Source: RUG12461 sp045657665
Lineage (GTDB): Bacteria > Bacillota > Clostridia > Lachnospirales > Lachnospiraceae
NCBI GenBank assembly: GCA_045657665.1
Contig: JAZOTN010000037.1
Coordinates: forward strand, 1 to 64,000
Reading direction: 5' to 3'
Length of the DNA: 64,000 nucleotides
The translations under genes and the position numbers were made by a program. Below the pieces are notes generated by a model, which was given only the letters and a program-made list of their open reading frames with translations, was not told where the DNA came from and ran no database searches. Each line of letters starts with the position of its first letter. The stretch's first letter is position 1. Positions 41,695-49,962 of the stretch are shown in pieces.

Positions 41695-42507
41695 TTGACA
41701 AATATAGAAGAAATGGCAGAAAGATACCGGGAAGAGGGTTATTCTGACAGAAATGCTGATGCCAGGGTTTGTCAGGACATTGTTCTGAAAGCAATTGCTG
41801 AAAGCAACCTCGGAAGAAATGTGACAATCAAAGGTGGCGTCGTGATGCGGAGTATTACCGGTGATAAGAGGCGTGCGACGGAAGATCTCGACCTGGATTT
41901 TATCAGATACTCTCTGGAGGATGATTCGATCAGGCGGTTTATTTCCAAACTTAATTGCCTGGAGGGGATTTCTATAGAAATCAGGGGCGACGAAATAGAG
42001 CCGTTATCGCAACAGGAATACAGCGGCAAGCGAGTCTATGTTGTGATCAAAGATGATACCGGACACTCTATGACCAGCAAGATTGATCTGGGAGTTCATG
42101 CAAATCTGGATATTGAGCAGGATACATTTTGCTTTGATGTTTGTATGGATGACGAGGGTGCAAGCCTGTTGATCAATTCTTGCGAACAGATATTTGCAGA
42201 GAAACTGAGGTCACTGCTACGGTTCGGTCCATTTTCTACAAGATACAAGGACATTTTCGATTTTGTTTATTTGAAGGAGCATGTGGATTTGGAGAAGCTG
42301 AAGGCGTGTATTCGGACATATATTATTGATGAGCCGTCACTCAGGGAAAAGAGTATGGATGACGTGCGAAATAGGGTTACTGCCACCTTTAATAACCGCA
42401 GATTTATGAGAAATGTTGAAGGCTCCGGTGACAGAAATTGGCTCCAGATGGATGTGGGTGAAGCCTTTAGGGAGACTCAGGATTTTTTGAGGCAAATCAA
42501 TTTATGA
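41695..42507 (+). CDS. abiEii: AbiEii-type nucleotidyltransferase toxin
   Basis: 270 aa from TTG 41695, immediately after the abiEi stop, with GGAGGTG upstream. The nucleotidyltransferase core has KGGVVMR (Gly47-Gly48) and DLDLD with Asp64, Asp66 and Asp68 as likely metal ligands; EQIFAEKLRSLLRFGPFSTR is the conserved AbiEii helix. Such toxins modify RNA or other targets with nucleotides and cause abortive infection by phage. The pair is the cargo of the tRNA-Met element. Confidence 0.88.
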   Translation: MTNIEEMAERYREEGYSDRNADARVCQDIVLKAIAESNLGRNVTIKGGVVMRSITGDKRRATEDLDLDFIRYSLEDDSIRRFISKLNCLEGISIEIRGDEIEPLSQQEYSGKRVYVVIKDDTGHSMTSKIDLGVHANLDIEQDTFCFDVCMDDEGASLLINSCEQIFAEKLRSLLRFGPFSTRYKDIFDFVYLKEHVDLEKLKACIRTYIIDEPSLREKSMDDVRNRVTATFNNRRFMRNVEGSGDRNWLQMDVGEAFRETQDFLRQINL

Positions 42508-42843
42508 TCTTCGTTTCGGGCTGGATCTGCTCATATTCATTTCTACGCATTATTTTTCTGGCTACCGATCTGGCTACCTTTGGATGGATGAAGCGCGGGA
42601 AAGCTCCTTTCTTTCAGTGTTTCCGGGATTGTTGTCCCGGATTCAAGTCTCCCCATCGCTACGAACAGATGGCTCGTGGATCCTTACATGATAAAGGGTT
42701 GCGGGCTTTCTTTTTGTTATCATTTGCCAATTCGCACAGGAATTGTATTTGTAATGAATTTTGTAGTAAAATAATAGTTGGTGAAACGCTGGTTAAAGCG
42801 TTTCCCGCGCGAAATTCTCCAAAAGAGATATTACAGGAGGTAT
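42508..42843. other. Right end of the element and promoter region of the glycan cluster
   Basis: No gene is supported. The stretch contains two GGCTACC motifs (42560, 42572), the attR repeat (42642-42662), half of a displaced tRNA terminator (about 42680-42715), and an inverted repeat GAAACGC/GCGTTTC (42783-42804) 40 bases before the first start codon of the cluster. No convincing -35/-10 pair was found; the cluster promoter remains unlocated. Confidence 0.45.
42642..42662 (+). repeat. attR direct repeat
   Basis: An exact copy of 40116-40136; the bases before it (CCCGGA) do not continue the tRNA, so this is the element-side copy. Confidence 0.88.
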
Positions 42844-43983
42844 ATGAGTACGGTGACTGGCGAAATCGTGGATAATAACAGGATTGATTCTCTGCAGGGC
42901 ATACGAGCGCTTGCTTTTTTAGGGATTTTTTTATTTCACTCCGGCGATACTGTTTTTTCTTCTGGTGGAGCATGGGGTGTCTCTGTCTTTCTGATCCTCT
43001 CCGGATTTCTCATGGTTTATTCATACTATGACAGTGATCGAATAGATCAGCATGGTTTTTTTTACAGCATCAGATTTGGAATAAAAAAAATCAGGAGACT
43101 CTATCCTCTGCATATCACGATGCTGCTGTTGGCACTGCCGATTTTGATTTTAAAAAATCAGCAGCTTCCGCTGAGGGAAGGGATTCTGGATACTGCAGGA
43201 AAGTTTGCGCTGGACACGTCTTTGCTGCAATCATGGGTGCCGGACAAGGAGGTTTATTTTTCCTTAAACGGGGTTTCGTGGTATTTATCTACAGCTTTGT
43301 TTTTGTATATGATGTTTCCTCTGATTTTGTTTTTCATCAAAAAGTATAAAGGAATCAAAACAGCTGTAGTGGTGATCCTCATAACCTTTGGGTTACAGAT
43401 CCTCCTGGCATTTGCCGCTTATCTGGTGCAGAAAAACCTGATCCCCAAAGATGATCTGATCCATTGGTTTGTATATATTTTTCCGCTTTCACGTCTGGAA
43501 GACTTTGTCATCGGCTGTAATTTGGGGTATCTTTTCCTGCAGCGGAAAAAGACGGACAGGATCGGAAAAAAACAGGGGAATTTGCTGGAGTTTGGCGTGA
43601 TCATAGTGACCGTGATTGAATGGATTCTCTATGCCTGCCTGGTAGGTATTCCGGAGAAGTCAATGAGCCCGGAGAATTGGGCGGGACTTACGGTGGTATG
43701 GACAATGACGTCATGCGCATTGGTGTACGTATTTGCTTTGGGGAAGGGAATTCTGTCCAGGCTGCTCAAAAGCCGGCCGTTTGTCTTTCTCGGGAATCTG
43801 AGTGCCAGTTGTTTTCTGATCCACTATATGGCCTATACCTATTTGACGGTGTTTGAATATGAACTATTTGGAAAGGACGCGATATATGTTAATATGATAC
43901 TGGCTTTTTTCATTACGATTGCAGGCGCCTTTTTATGGGAAAAATTATGTGGAAGAATCCGTAACAAGAGGTTGAGAGGATGA
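42844..43983 (+). CDS. Acyltransferase-3 family membrane protein (OafA-like), first gene of the cluster
   Basis: 379 aa from ATG 42844 after AGGAGG. About ten membrane helices. The R-x10-H region reads IRALAFLGIFLFHSG, with the conserved His in helix 1, followed by SVFLILSGFLMVY. Members transfer acetyl or other acyl groups from the cytosol to sugars at the membrane. It is the first of twelve co-directional genes with short gaps. The acyl donor and the acceptor are unknown; decoration of the cluster's saccharide is the natural reading. Confidence 0.85.
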   Translation: MSTVTGEIVDNNRIDSLQGIRALAFLGIFLFHSGDTVFSSGGAWGVSVFLILSGFLMVYSYYDSDRIDQHGFFYSIRFGIKKIRRLYPLHITMLLLALPILILKNQQLPLREGILDTAGKFALDTSLLQSWVPDKEVYFSLNGVSWYLSTALFLYMMFPLILFFIKKYKGIKTAVVVILITFGLQILLAFAAYLVQKNLIPKDDLIHWFVYIFPLSRLEDFVIGCNLGYLFLQRKKTDRIGKKQGNLLEFGVIIVTVIEWILYACLVGIPEKSMSPENWAGLTVVWTMTSCALVYVFALGKGILSRLLKSRPFVFLGNLSASCFLIHYMAYTYLTVFEYELFGKDAIYVNMILAFFITIAGAFLWEKLCGRIRNKRLRG

Positions 43984-44012
43984 CTGTTGAAGATTGAATA
44001 AGGGGGGGGCTT

Positions 44013-46646
44013 ATGAATTCTGATTATTCCATTTCTATTGTAACACCGTTCCACAACACAGATTTAAAGCTTTTTCAACGTTGTGCCCGGAGTATGCGGG
44101 AGCAGACACTGGGATTCGAAAACATTGAATGGATTGTTGTGGTTCACAATTCGGATCCGACGTATCTGGAGGGTGTCAGGGAACTCCTGGGAGACGATCC
44201 CAATATCAGGATCGAAGAAATTCATAATGACTGTGGCTCTCCATCCAGTCCCAGAAATCACGGCCTTTTACTTGCGACGGCGGATTATGTGGGTTTTTTG
44301 GATTCGGATGACGAATATACCCCGGAGTGTCTTGAGCATGCGCTTTCCCATATGAAAAGCTCGGGAGCGCAGATTACATGGTTTCGTCGGGAATACGAGC
44401 TGGAAGACGAAAACAGTATTCCGATTTCGGAAATTGTGCTTTGGGATCAGACAAGAAGCGAGATCATTGTTACCAGAGACGAAAACTGGGACGATGAGAA
44501 AATGTTCAGCGGGATCTGCGGTATGGTGACCTCGAGACTTTATGACCGAAGATTTCTTATGGAGCAGGGGCTTCTTTTTGATGAAAGTGTCCCTTTTGCC
44601 GAGGATTATCTGTTCAATCTGGAAGCATACGGGCATGCGGAGAAAATCTGTTATCTGCCGCAGATGATCGGTTATCACTATTATATCAACAACAAATCTC
44701 TCGTACAGGGAAAGGAGAAAAGCGCAAAGACTCTGATCTCGTATGCGGAGGGTTATAAAAAAGTGTTTGATACCGGTCTTCGTTATGGCTTCTACATGAA
44801 TGCCATCATCGGAGGACTCTGCTGCGTCCTTGCGCGTTTTATGGTTTCTTCCACGACGCTCACACTGGAAGACAGAATCCGGATCCGGGATATTTTAAGC
44901 CGTTATCTCGATATCATGGAGCCGATCCGTGTATCCAAGCTATACTCGGAAAAGGATGTGAAAAACCGGTATGATTTTCCGAGGGATGTGATTCTGAATC
45001 CGGAAAAATACGCGGAGCAGGGAAGCAGAGAGGTACTTATTGACGCAGGAATCCGGAAACAGTATCTTCATTCGGATTATCAGTATATCCTGAAAAAGAT
45101 CATCGATGTAAACGGCATGACCGATATGGGGAAACGTTGCAATCTTGTGGATATCATGTCTGTCGAGGGCTTCCAGACCAGAGTGCCGGTAACGAAGTAC
45201 GAAACCTATGAACCGATTGTGAATCTTCAGACCAGGATCGGGGAATCCGGTATTCTTACTTCCGATCCCGTTATCGGTTATGTCATTCGCTCGAATCCTT
45301 TCGGCTCCCCCAGAATGTTTCCCGTTACGGAGCGGCATCTGAAACCGTATGTGGACGCCTTTACAAGAATGGTGGAGGATAAGGTTTCCTTCCTTCTGTT
45401 TGAATGCCTTCCTCCGGTCAAAAAATACAATGACAACACCTACCTGAACTCAATCAGCGGGATGACGCTTTCCGCATATCTTACAAAGTATCTTCAAAGA
45501 ACGGGAAAAGACCCTGATTTTTTCACCTCTCCCGGATCACTTCTGAAAACCGGAGAGATGGCTGACTTTACTTATGTAAGGCTCCTGTATGCGCTGAGAA
45601 GGAGGGATGTGGAACAGATTGTGTCTCCGCTCACATGGGGCATCGTAGATGCTTTCTGGATTTTGGAAAAGAACTGGAAACAGATGGTAGAGGAGATCCG
45701 AAACGGTACGATCGGTTATGATGCGCATATTTCCGAATCTCTGCGCGCTGCGTTTGAAGAAGACATGAAACCGGATCCGGAGCGCGCGGACGAACTGGAG
45801 GCGATCTTTGAGAAAGGTTTTGAAGAACCGGTTGCAAAGCTGATATGGCCGGGACTTTCCATGGTGGTGGCCGGAGGAATGGGGACTTATCGGATTTATA
45901 CGGATCGTATGAAGCGCTATACCGGCGACGTGACTCACCGGAATTATGCCCTTTCCACATCCGAAGCGCTTATCGGAATGGAAACGGAAAAACCGGATCT
46001 TTATTCCCTCGCGATGCAAAATGCTTTTGTCGAATTTGTTCCGGTAGAGGGAGAGGATAAAAATGCCGTTTCCGCTCCCCATACGGAGATCGGGAAAGAA
46101 TATACGCTGCTTCTGACCACATACGCCGGTCTTTACCGGTATGAATATCAGCAGGCCGTAAAGGTACAGGAGTTTCGTGATGAGGTGCCGCTGTTTTCCC
46201 TGGAATATGCGTTGTTTGAAAGAGTCCCCATGGGCGGCGGTTTTGTGACGAATATGGAGATTTATGATGCATTGAGAGAAATGGCATCGGTATTTTCCAT
46301 CCGGCTGATGGACTATGTGTTTCATTTCCGGGAGGAGGAGAAATTGCTGGAGATTCTTGTGGAAACCGAAGAGGACAGTTTGGAAGCGCTTCCGGAGAGA
46401 GAAAAAGTTGCAGCGGCTTTGGACGCGACATTAAAGAAGAGAAGCGACGCCTATCGTATCGCGCGAGAGAGAGATCATCAGCCGCCCCTGTCCGTACTGT
46501 ATCTGGAGAGTGAAACGCAGTTTCTGTTTCGCGATATATACAAGGCGAAAACACGGTGTGCACCGGATCAGCTCGCTCCGGTGAGAAATCTTCAGACCGA
46601 GGAATTGAAGCAGTTCTTTTTTGGCAGAGTATTACGAGGATCATAA
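44013..46646 (+). CDS. GT2 glycosyltransferase fused to a GH3-type acyl-adenylating fold
   Basis: 877 aa after a G8 ribosome site. Residues 1-300 are a GT-A family 2 glycosyltransferase: ISIVTPFHNTDLKLFQRCAR, DSDDEYTP as the DxD-type site and FAEDYLF. From about 340 the sequence matches GH3 acyl-acid amido synthetases (ANL fold): a motif I position reading RSNPFGSPRMFPVTE (426-440), YALSTSEA (645-652) as motif II, and TTYAGLYRYEY (702-712) as motif III. Motif I lacks the usual SGTTG and motif III lacks the RxGD acid, so ATP use may be altered. The fold could load an acyl or amino group onto the sugar product. The fusion is unusual and central to the cluster. Confidence 0.78.
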   Translation: MNSDYSISIVTPFHNTDLKLFQRCARSMREQTLGFENIEWIVVVHNSDPTYLEGVRELLGDDPNIRIEEIHNDCGSPSSPRNHGLLLATADYVGFLDSDDEYTPECLEHALSHMKSSGAQITWFRREYELEDENSIPISEIVLWDQTRSEIIVTRDENWDDEKMFSGICGMVTSRLYDRRFLMEQGLLFDESVPFAEDYLFNLEAYGHAEKICYLPQMIGYHYYINNKSLVQGKEKSAKTLISYAEGYKKVFDTGLRYGFYMNAIIGGLCCVLARFMVSSTTLTLEDRIRIRDILSRYLDIMEPIRVSKLYSEKDVKNRYDFPRDVILNPEKYAEQGSREVLIDAGIRKQYLHSDYQYILKKIIDVNGMTDMGKRCNLVDIMSVEGFQTRVPVTKYETYEPIVNLQTRIGESGILTSDPVIGYVIRSNPFGSPRMFPVTERHLKPYVDAFTRMVEDKVSFLLFECLPPVKKYNDNTYLNSISGMTLSAYLTKYLQRTGKDPDFFTSPGSLLKTGEMADFTYVRLLYALRRRDVEQIVSPLTWGIVDAFWILEKNWKQMVEEIRNGTIGYDAHISESLRAAFEEDMKPDPERADELEAIFEKGFEEPVAKLIWPGLSMVVAGGMGTYRIYTDRMKRYTGDVTHRNYALSTSEALIGMETEKPDLYSLAMQNAFVEFVPVEGEDKNAVSAPHTEIGKEYTLLLTTYAGLYRYEYQQAVKVQEFRDEVPLFSLEYALFERVPMGGGFVTNMEIYDALREMASVFSIRLMDYVFHFREEEKLLEILVETEEDSLEALPEREKVAAALDATLKKRSDAYRIARERDHQPPLSVLYLESETQFLFRDIYKAKTRCAPDQLAPVRNLQTEELKQFFFGRVLRGS

Positions 46647-46647
46647 C

Positions 46648-47565
46648 GTGAAACATGCATACCTGATCATGGCACATGGCAACCGGAAGCTTCTGGAAAT
46701 ACTTTTGGAGCTTCTGGATGAACAAGACAATGATATTTATCTTCATATTGACGCCAAATCCGATATAGATCCGGAAACGTTTTCCGGATGTGTGCAGCGG
46801 TCTTCTTTGCGGTGCTATAAAAAGATCAGGGTTTTCTGGGGAGATCTTTCGCTGACGAGATGTCAGTTTTATCTGCTGAAAGAGGCTGTAAAGCAGCACC
46901 ATGATTACTATCATCTGATATCCGGTTCGGATCTTCCGCTGAAAACCTGCAGAGAAATAGAGGAATTGTTTTTGCGTTATAAAGGCAGGCAGTTTATCAG
47001 TTTTGACTCGGACGGGCCTTCTGAGTCGGAGAACTGCAAATACATCCATCCGCTGCGTCCTTTGATCACTCGCTGCAAGGACAGGCAATCCTCTCTGGCG
47101 CGTGGTTTGCACAGGATGGATGAGTATTTTGTCGATCTTCAGAAGAAGCGGGGAAAGGAGACCGGGCTGTCACGCGGATCGAACTGGTATGATATCACCC
47201 ATGAGCTGGCGGTGGATTTCGTTTCCCATGAAAAAGAACTCCTGAAGGCTGTCAGGTGGACATTTCCTCCGGACGAGAGCGTCCTGCAGACCTATTTTCG
47301 AAAGTACGGAGGTCGGTTCCTTCTTTACGGAACAGAGCCCGACTATGAGAGATCGATCCTGCGGAAGATCGACTGGCAGCGGGGGAACGGATTCAGTCCG
47401 TACACATGGCGGAGTGAGGATTATGAAGAGTTGATGAATTCGGATATGCTTTTTGCAAGAAAGTTTGACTGGGATGTGGATCGGGATATTATCCTTCGGA
47501 TCCGCGAAACTCTTCTGCAAAGGCGGAAAGAAGAAAAGGCTGCGATCGGGGAGGCGAGGATATGA
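46648..47565 (+). CDS. GT14-like glycosyltransferase (core-2/I-branching type)
   Basis: 305 aa from GTG 46648, one base after the previous stop region; a longer TTG start at 46621 would overlap the fusion gene. AYLIMAHGNRKLLEILLELL, then ISGSDLPLKT, RGSNWYDITHELAVDF and PPDESVLQTYF are the conserved blocks of bacterial GT14 enzymes related to beta-1,6-N-acetylglucosaminyltransferases and xylosyltransferases. It should transfer a sugar, often GlcNAc, with no membrane segments seen. The stop overlaps the next start (ATGA), so it is tightly coupled. Confidence 0.82.
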   Translation: MKHAYLIMAHGNRKLLEILLELLDEQDNDIYLHIDAKSDIDPETFSGCVQRSSLRCYKKIRVFWGDLSLTRCQFYLLKEAVKQHHDYYHLISGSDLPLKTCREIEELFLRYKGRQFISFDSDGPSESENCKYIHPLRPLITRCKDRQSSLARGLHRMDEYFVDLQKKRGKETGLSRGSNWYDITHELAVDFVSHEKELLKAVRWTFPPDESVLQTYFRKYGGRFLLYGTEPDYERSILRKIDWQRGNGFSPYTWRSEDYEELMNSDMLFARKFDWDVDRDIILRIRETLLQRRKEEKAAIGEARI

Positions 47566-48905
47566 ATTTTACCGTTTTGGAGCAGTCGCGTTTTTTTATC
47601 GATTTGCCGGAAACCTCTCAGGTCATGGTGCTCGAGGCGACCCTTTCGTTTATACCGGATATGGCACTGGTGAAAAAAGCCTGCGCTGAGACGCTGCCGT
47701 GTTTTCCGAGGTTTGCCGGGAGAGCGGTCATCGCTGCTGACGGAAAAGGCGTTCTTTTGATCCGGAATACGGAAGAGATGCCGGTATCTAAAGAGGAAGC
47801 CCCGAAAGAGCTCGGGACAGATGAGACCAACAACTATCTGTTTCGTGTGATCGTGAGCGGAAGGAGACTAACGTTTGCCGCGTACCATTCCCTTGGAGAC
47901 GGACTTCTTTTTGTTCAGTTTTTTGTACAGCTTCTTTCTCATTATCTGAAAGAAGCGGGCGAGGATATCACGGTGGAGGAACCGATCCTTTCGCAAGGGA
48001 AAGACTTTCAAACACTTTTTGAAAAGCCGGAGAAGGGATTTCGGGATGTGATCGCAGAGGCGCCAAAGCTTCCGGCTGTCGGGCGGGATGATCTGTTCTT
48101 TGACCCCAGGGACGATGCTCTCTACGGGAAACGTGATTTTTATACATGGAGGCTTTTATGGGATGCCGGGGAATTGAAGACAACGCTTTCCGAATATGCC
48201 GTGACGCCGCTCGTTTTTTTTCAGGTACTGATCTCGGAAATACTGAGGGAGCAGTGCGCGGTAGGGGAACGGGTGATAGAGGGCGGTTTTGCCATTGATC
48301 TGCACCAGCGTCTCCATAGCAGATCGCAGTGTGAGTTCGGCACGCTCTCTTTGCTCCATTATCATCCGGAATATGATGCGCTTTCATTTGAGGAGAAGCT
48401 CCTTAGGACAAAAAAGGAACTGGATCTGAGAATGGAGCTTCCGGCGATCAGATATGAACTGGACCAGATGAATTCCTACGCCGCGGATACCCTGAAGTAT
48501 TTTGACCTCAGAAAACCGGAGGTCATCCGTGAATTTTTACGAAAAAGAGAAAAGGGCGGATCCACCTTTTTTATTTCTAATCTCGGAAGGCTTATGATGC
48601 CGCCGGAACTTCTCGAGAGGATGATCGGGATCAATATTTACAGCCCGCCTGCCGGCTATGAGGGGAACTATTATCTCTACTCTCTCGGTGATCAGAGCGT
48701 CCTCACTTATACCGGAAACAGTACCAGCCACCAGGTTATGGAGCGTCTTCAGGAGAAACTTGAGGAGCATGGCGTTCATTCCCGTGCAGAGATCATCGGG
48801 CTGAAACAAACGGATTATCTCGGCAGGCTGCCATTAAGCGGTCACGGGGAGATGAAGATGGAAGGATTGAAAGAGAACGAGCATGAAGCGGGAAAACAGT
48901 CTTGA
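47562..48905 (+). CDS. Condensation-fold acyltransferase (HxxxDG)
   Basis: 447 aa. The catalytic motif is HSLGDG (109-114), with a second-half segment STFFISNLGRLMMPP that matches the bridging and tunnel region of condensation, PapA and alcohol-acetyltransferase-like proteins. No carrier-protein domain is attached, so it would take acyl-CoA or acyl-carrier donors and esterify a hydroxyl or amine. It is coupled to the GT14 gene by ATGA and overlaps the following acyltransferase-3 gene by 23 bases. It is a paralogue of the protein at 53416 and of the C-terminal half of 6939-9608. The substrate is unknown. Confidence 0.75.
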   Translation: MNFTVLEQSRFFIDLPETSQVMVLEATLSFIPDMALVKKACAETLPCFPRFAGRAVIAADGKGVLLIRNTEEMPVSKEEAPKELGTDETNNYLFRVIVSGRRLTFAAYHSLGDGLLFVQFFVQLLSHYLKEAGEDITVEEPILSQGKDFQTLFEKPEKGFRDVIAEAPKLPAVGRDDLFFDPRDDALYGKRDFYTWRLLWDAGELKTTLSEYAVTPLVFFQVLISEILREQCAVGERVIEGGFAIDLHQRLHSRSQCEFGTLSLLHYHPEYDALSFEEKLLRTKKELDLRMELPAIRYELDQMNSYAADTLKYFDLRKPEVIREFLRKREKGGSTFFISNLGRLMMPPELLERMIGINIYSPPAGYEGNYYLYSLGDQSVLTYTGNSTSHQVMERLQEKLEEHGVHSRAEIIGLKQTDYLGRLPLSGHGEMKMEGLKENEHEAGKQS

Positions 48906-49956
48906 TCTGATGCGGGTGATCGCAGCCTGCAGTATTGTATTTTTTCACTCAGCAGGAAACCTCAACACAAAGTTTGCGCTCGGCACCGACATGAGCGGCG
49001 CGGAGATGGTGACCGTTCTCGGTCTTACTTATATGGTAAAGGCCGCTGTCGTATTGTTCCTTTTGGTCTCGGGCGCTTTTACGCTGTCCTCGTCCGGGCT
49101 TTCAGACGTGCGTGGGCATTATCGTAAAACATGGAAAAAACTCGGTATTCCAACGCTGATCTTCAGTCTGGTTTATCTCGGACAGGCTTTTGCCATCTGG
49201 ATGGAGGGAATCCGCGAAGGGATTGACCGGTTTTTGTGTGAACCGAAGGAAATCGCATCAGAGCTTCTTAAAATGCTTCTGAAGGGAGAAACGGCCTCCC
49301 ATCTCTGGTATCTATATCTTTTGATTGCACTGTATCTGATGGCACCGTTCCTCCGAAAGCTGCTGGATATGATCGGAGATCATGAGCTTCTTCTGTCCGT
49401 GATACTGATTCTCTGGGGATGGGTGAGCCATATGACGGCAGAACATTATCTGACCTGGGACTTGGGATATGCAGCGGAAAACGCCGGAATCTTCATACTC
49501 GGATATGTCCTGCATGAAAAGGAAAAGAAGGCTGACGCGATAAGAGGAGCGGGACACTGCTTCCTCTTTGCGTTGATCATTCTTCTCGTTCACGCCGTGG
49601 GTTTCATGCTCTTCAGGAGTAATGCGGTCTTATCCGTAATTTTTGTACCGGATACGCTGAGCGGTCTTACCGCATTGGAGAGCGCTCTGATATTCGTGGG
49701 CTTTATGAGGCTTCACATTTCTCATGACTTCGGGATGCTCTCTTCGCTTACCTACGGTGTGTACCTGATCCATCCGCTCGTGGGCTCGCTTGTAGCCGCG
49801 GCCTGGGCAGGGATCATGGGCATTTCCTATTTCTCGGTTGGCGATACTGTTGGCACTGTATTCCTTTATGGAACGATCATTTGTATTCTGAGCTTTATTG
49901 TTGTATGGCTATGGAAACGGATCCGGAGTCATTCCGGAAGAAAGCGGGAGGCTTAA
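48883..49956 (+). CDS. Acyltransferase-3 family membrane protein, second copy
   Basis: 357 aa, about ten membrane helices. LDLMRVIAACSIVFFHSAGN carries the conserved R and His region, and YGVYLIHPLVGSLVAAAW the C-terminal helix. It shares family with the genes at 42844 and 58317 but differs in sequence, suggesting three different acylation sites or acyl groups. Its start lies inside the previous gene (23-base overlap), which implies coupling with the condensation-fold protein. Confidence 0.85.
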   Translation: MKRENSLDLMRVIAACSIVFFHSAGNLNTKFALGTDMSGAEMVTVLGLTYMVKAAVVLFLLVSGAFTLSSSGLSDVRGHYRKTWKKLGIPTLIFSLVYLGQAFAIWMEGIREGIDRFLCEPKEIASELLKMLLKGETASHLWYLYLLIALYLMAPFLRKLLDMIGDHELLLSVILILWGWVSHMTAEHYLTWDLGYAAENAGIFILGYVLHEKEKKADAIRGAGHCFLFALIILLVHAVGFMLFRSNAVLSVIFVPDTLSGLTALESALIFVGFMRLHISHDFGMLSSLTYGVYLIHPLVGSLVAAAWAGIMGISYFSVGDTVGTVFLYGTIICILSFIVVWLWKRIRSHSGRKREA

Positions 49957-49962
49957 AAACGG

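Larger units (their letters stand above)
40137..42662. mobile_element. 2.5-kb integrated element in tRNA-Met carrying AbiE
   Basis: The element is bounded by 21-base repeats (40116-40136 and 42642-42662). It contains a truncated integrase beside the tRNA, a tyrosine phosphatase fragment and the abiEi-abiEii pair. GGCTACC motifs occur twice near each end (40200, 40221, 42560, 42572) and could be integrase arm sites. The sequence is AT-richer than its flanks. With the integrase broken it is probably immobile unless helped in trans. It is likely a decayed remnant of a larger island. Confidence 0.82.
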
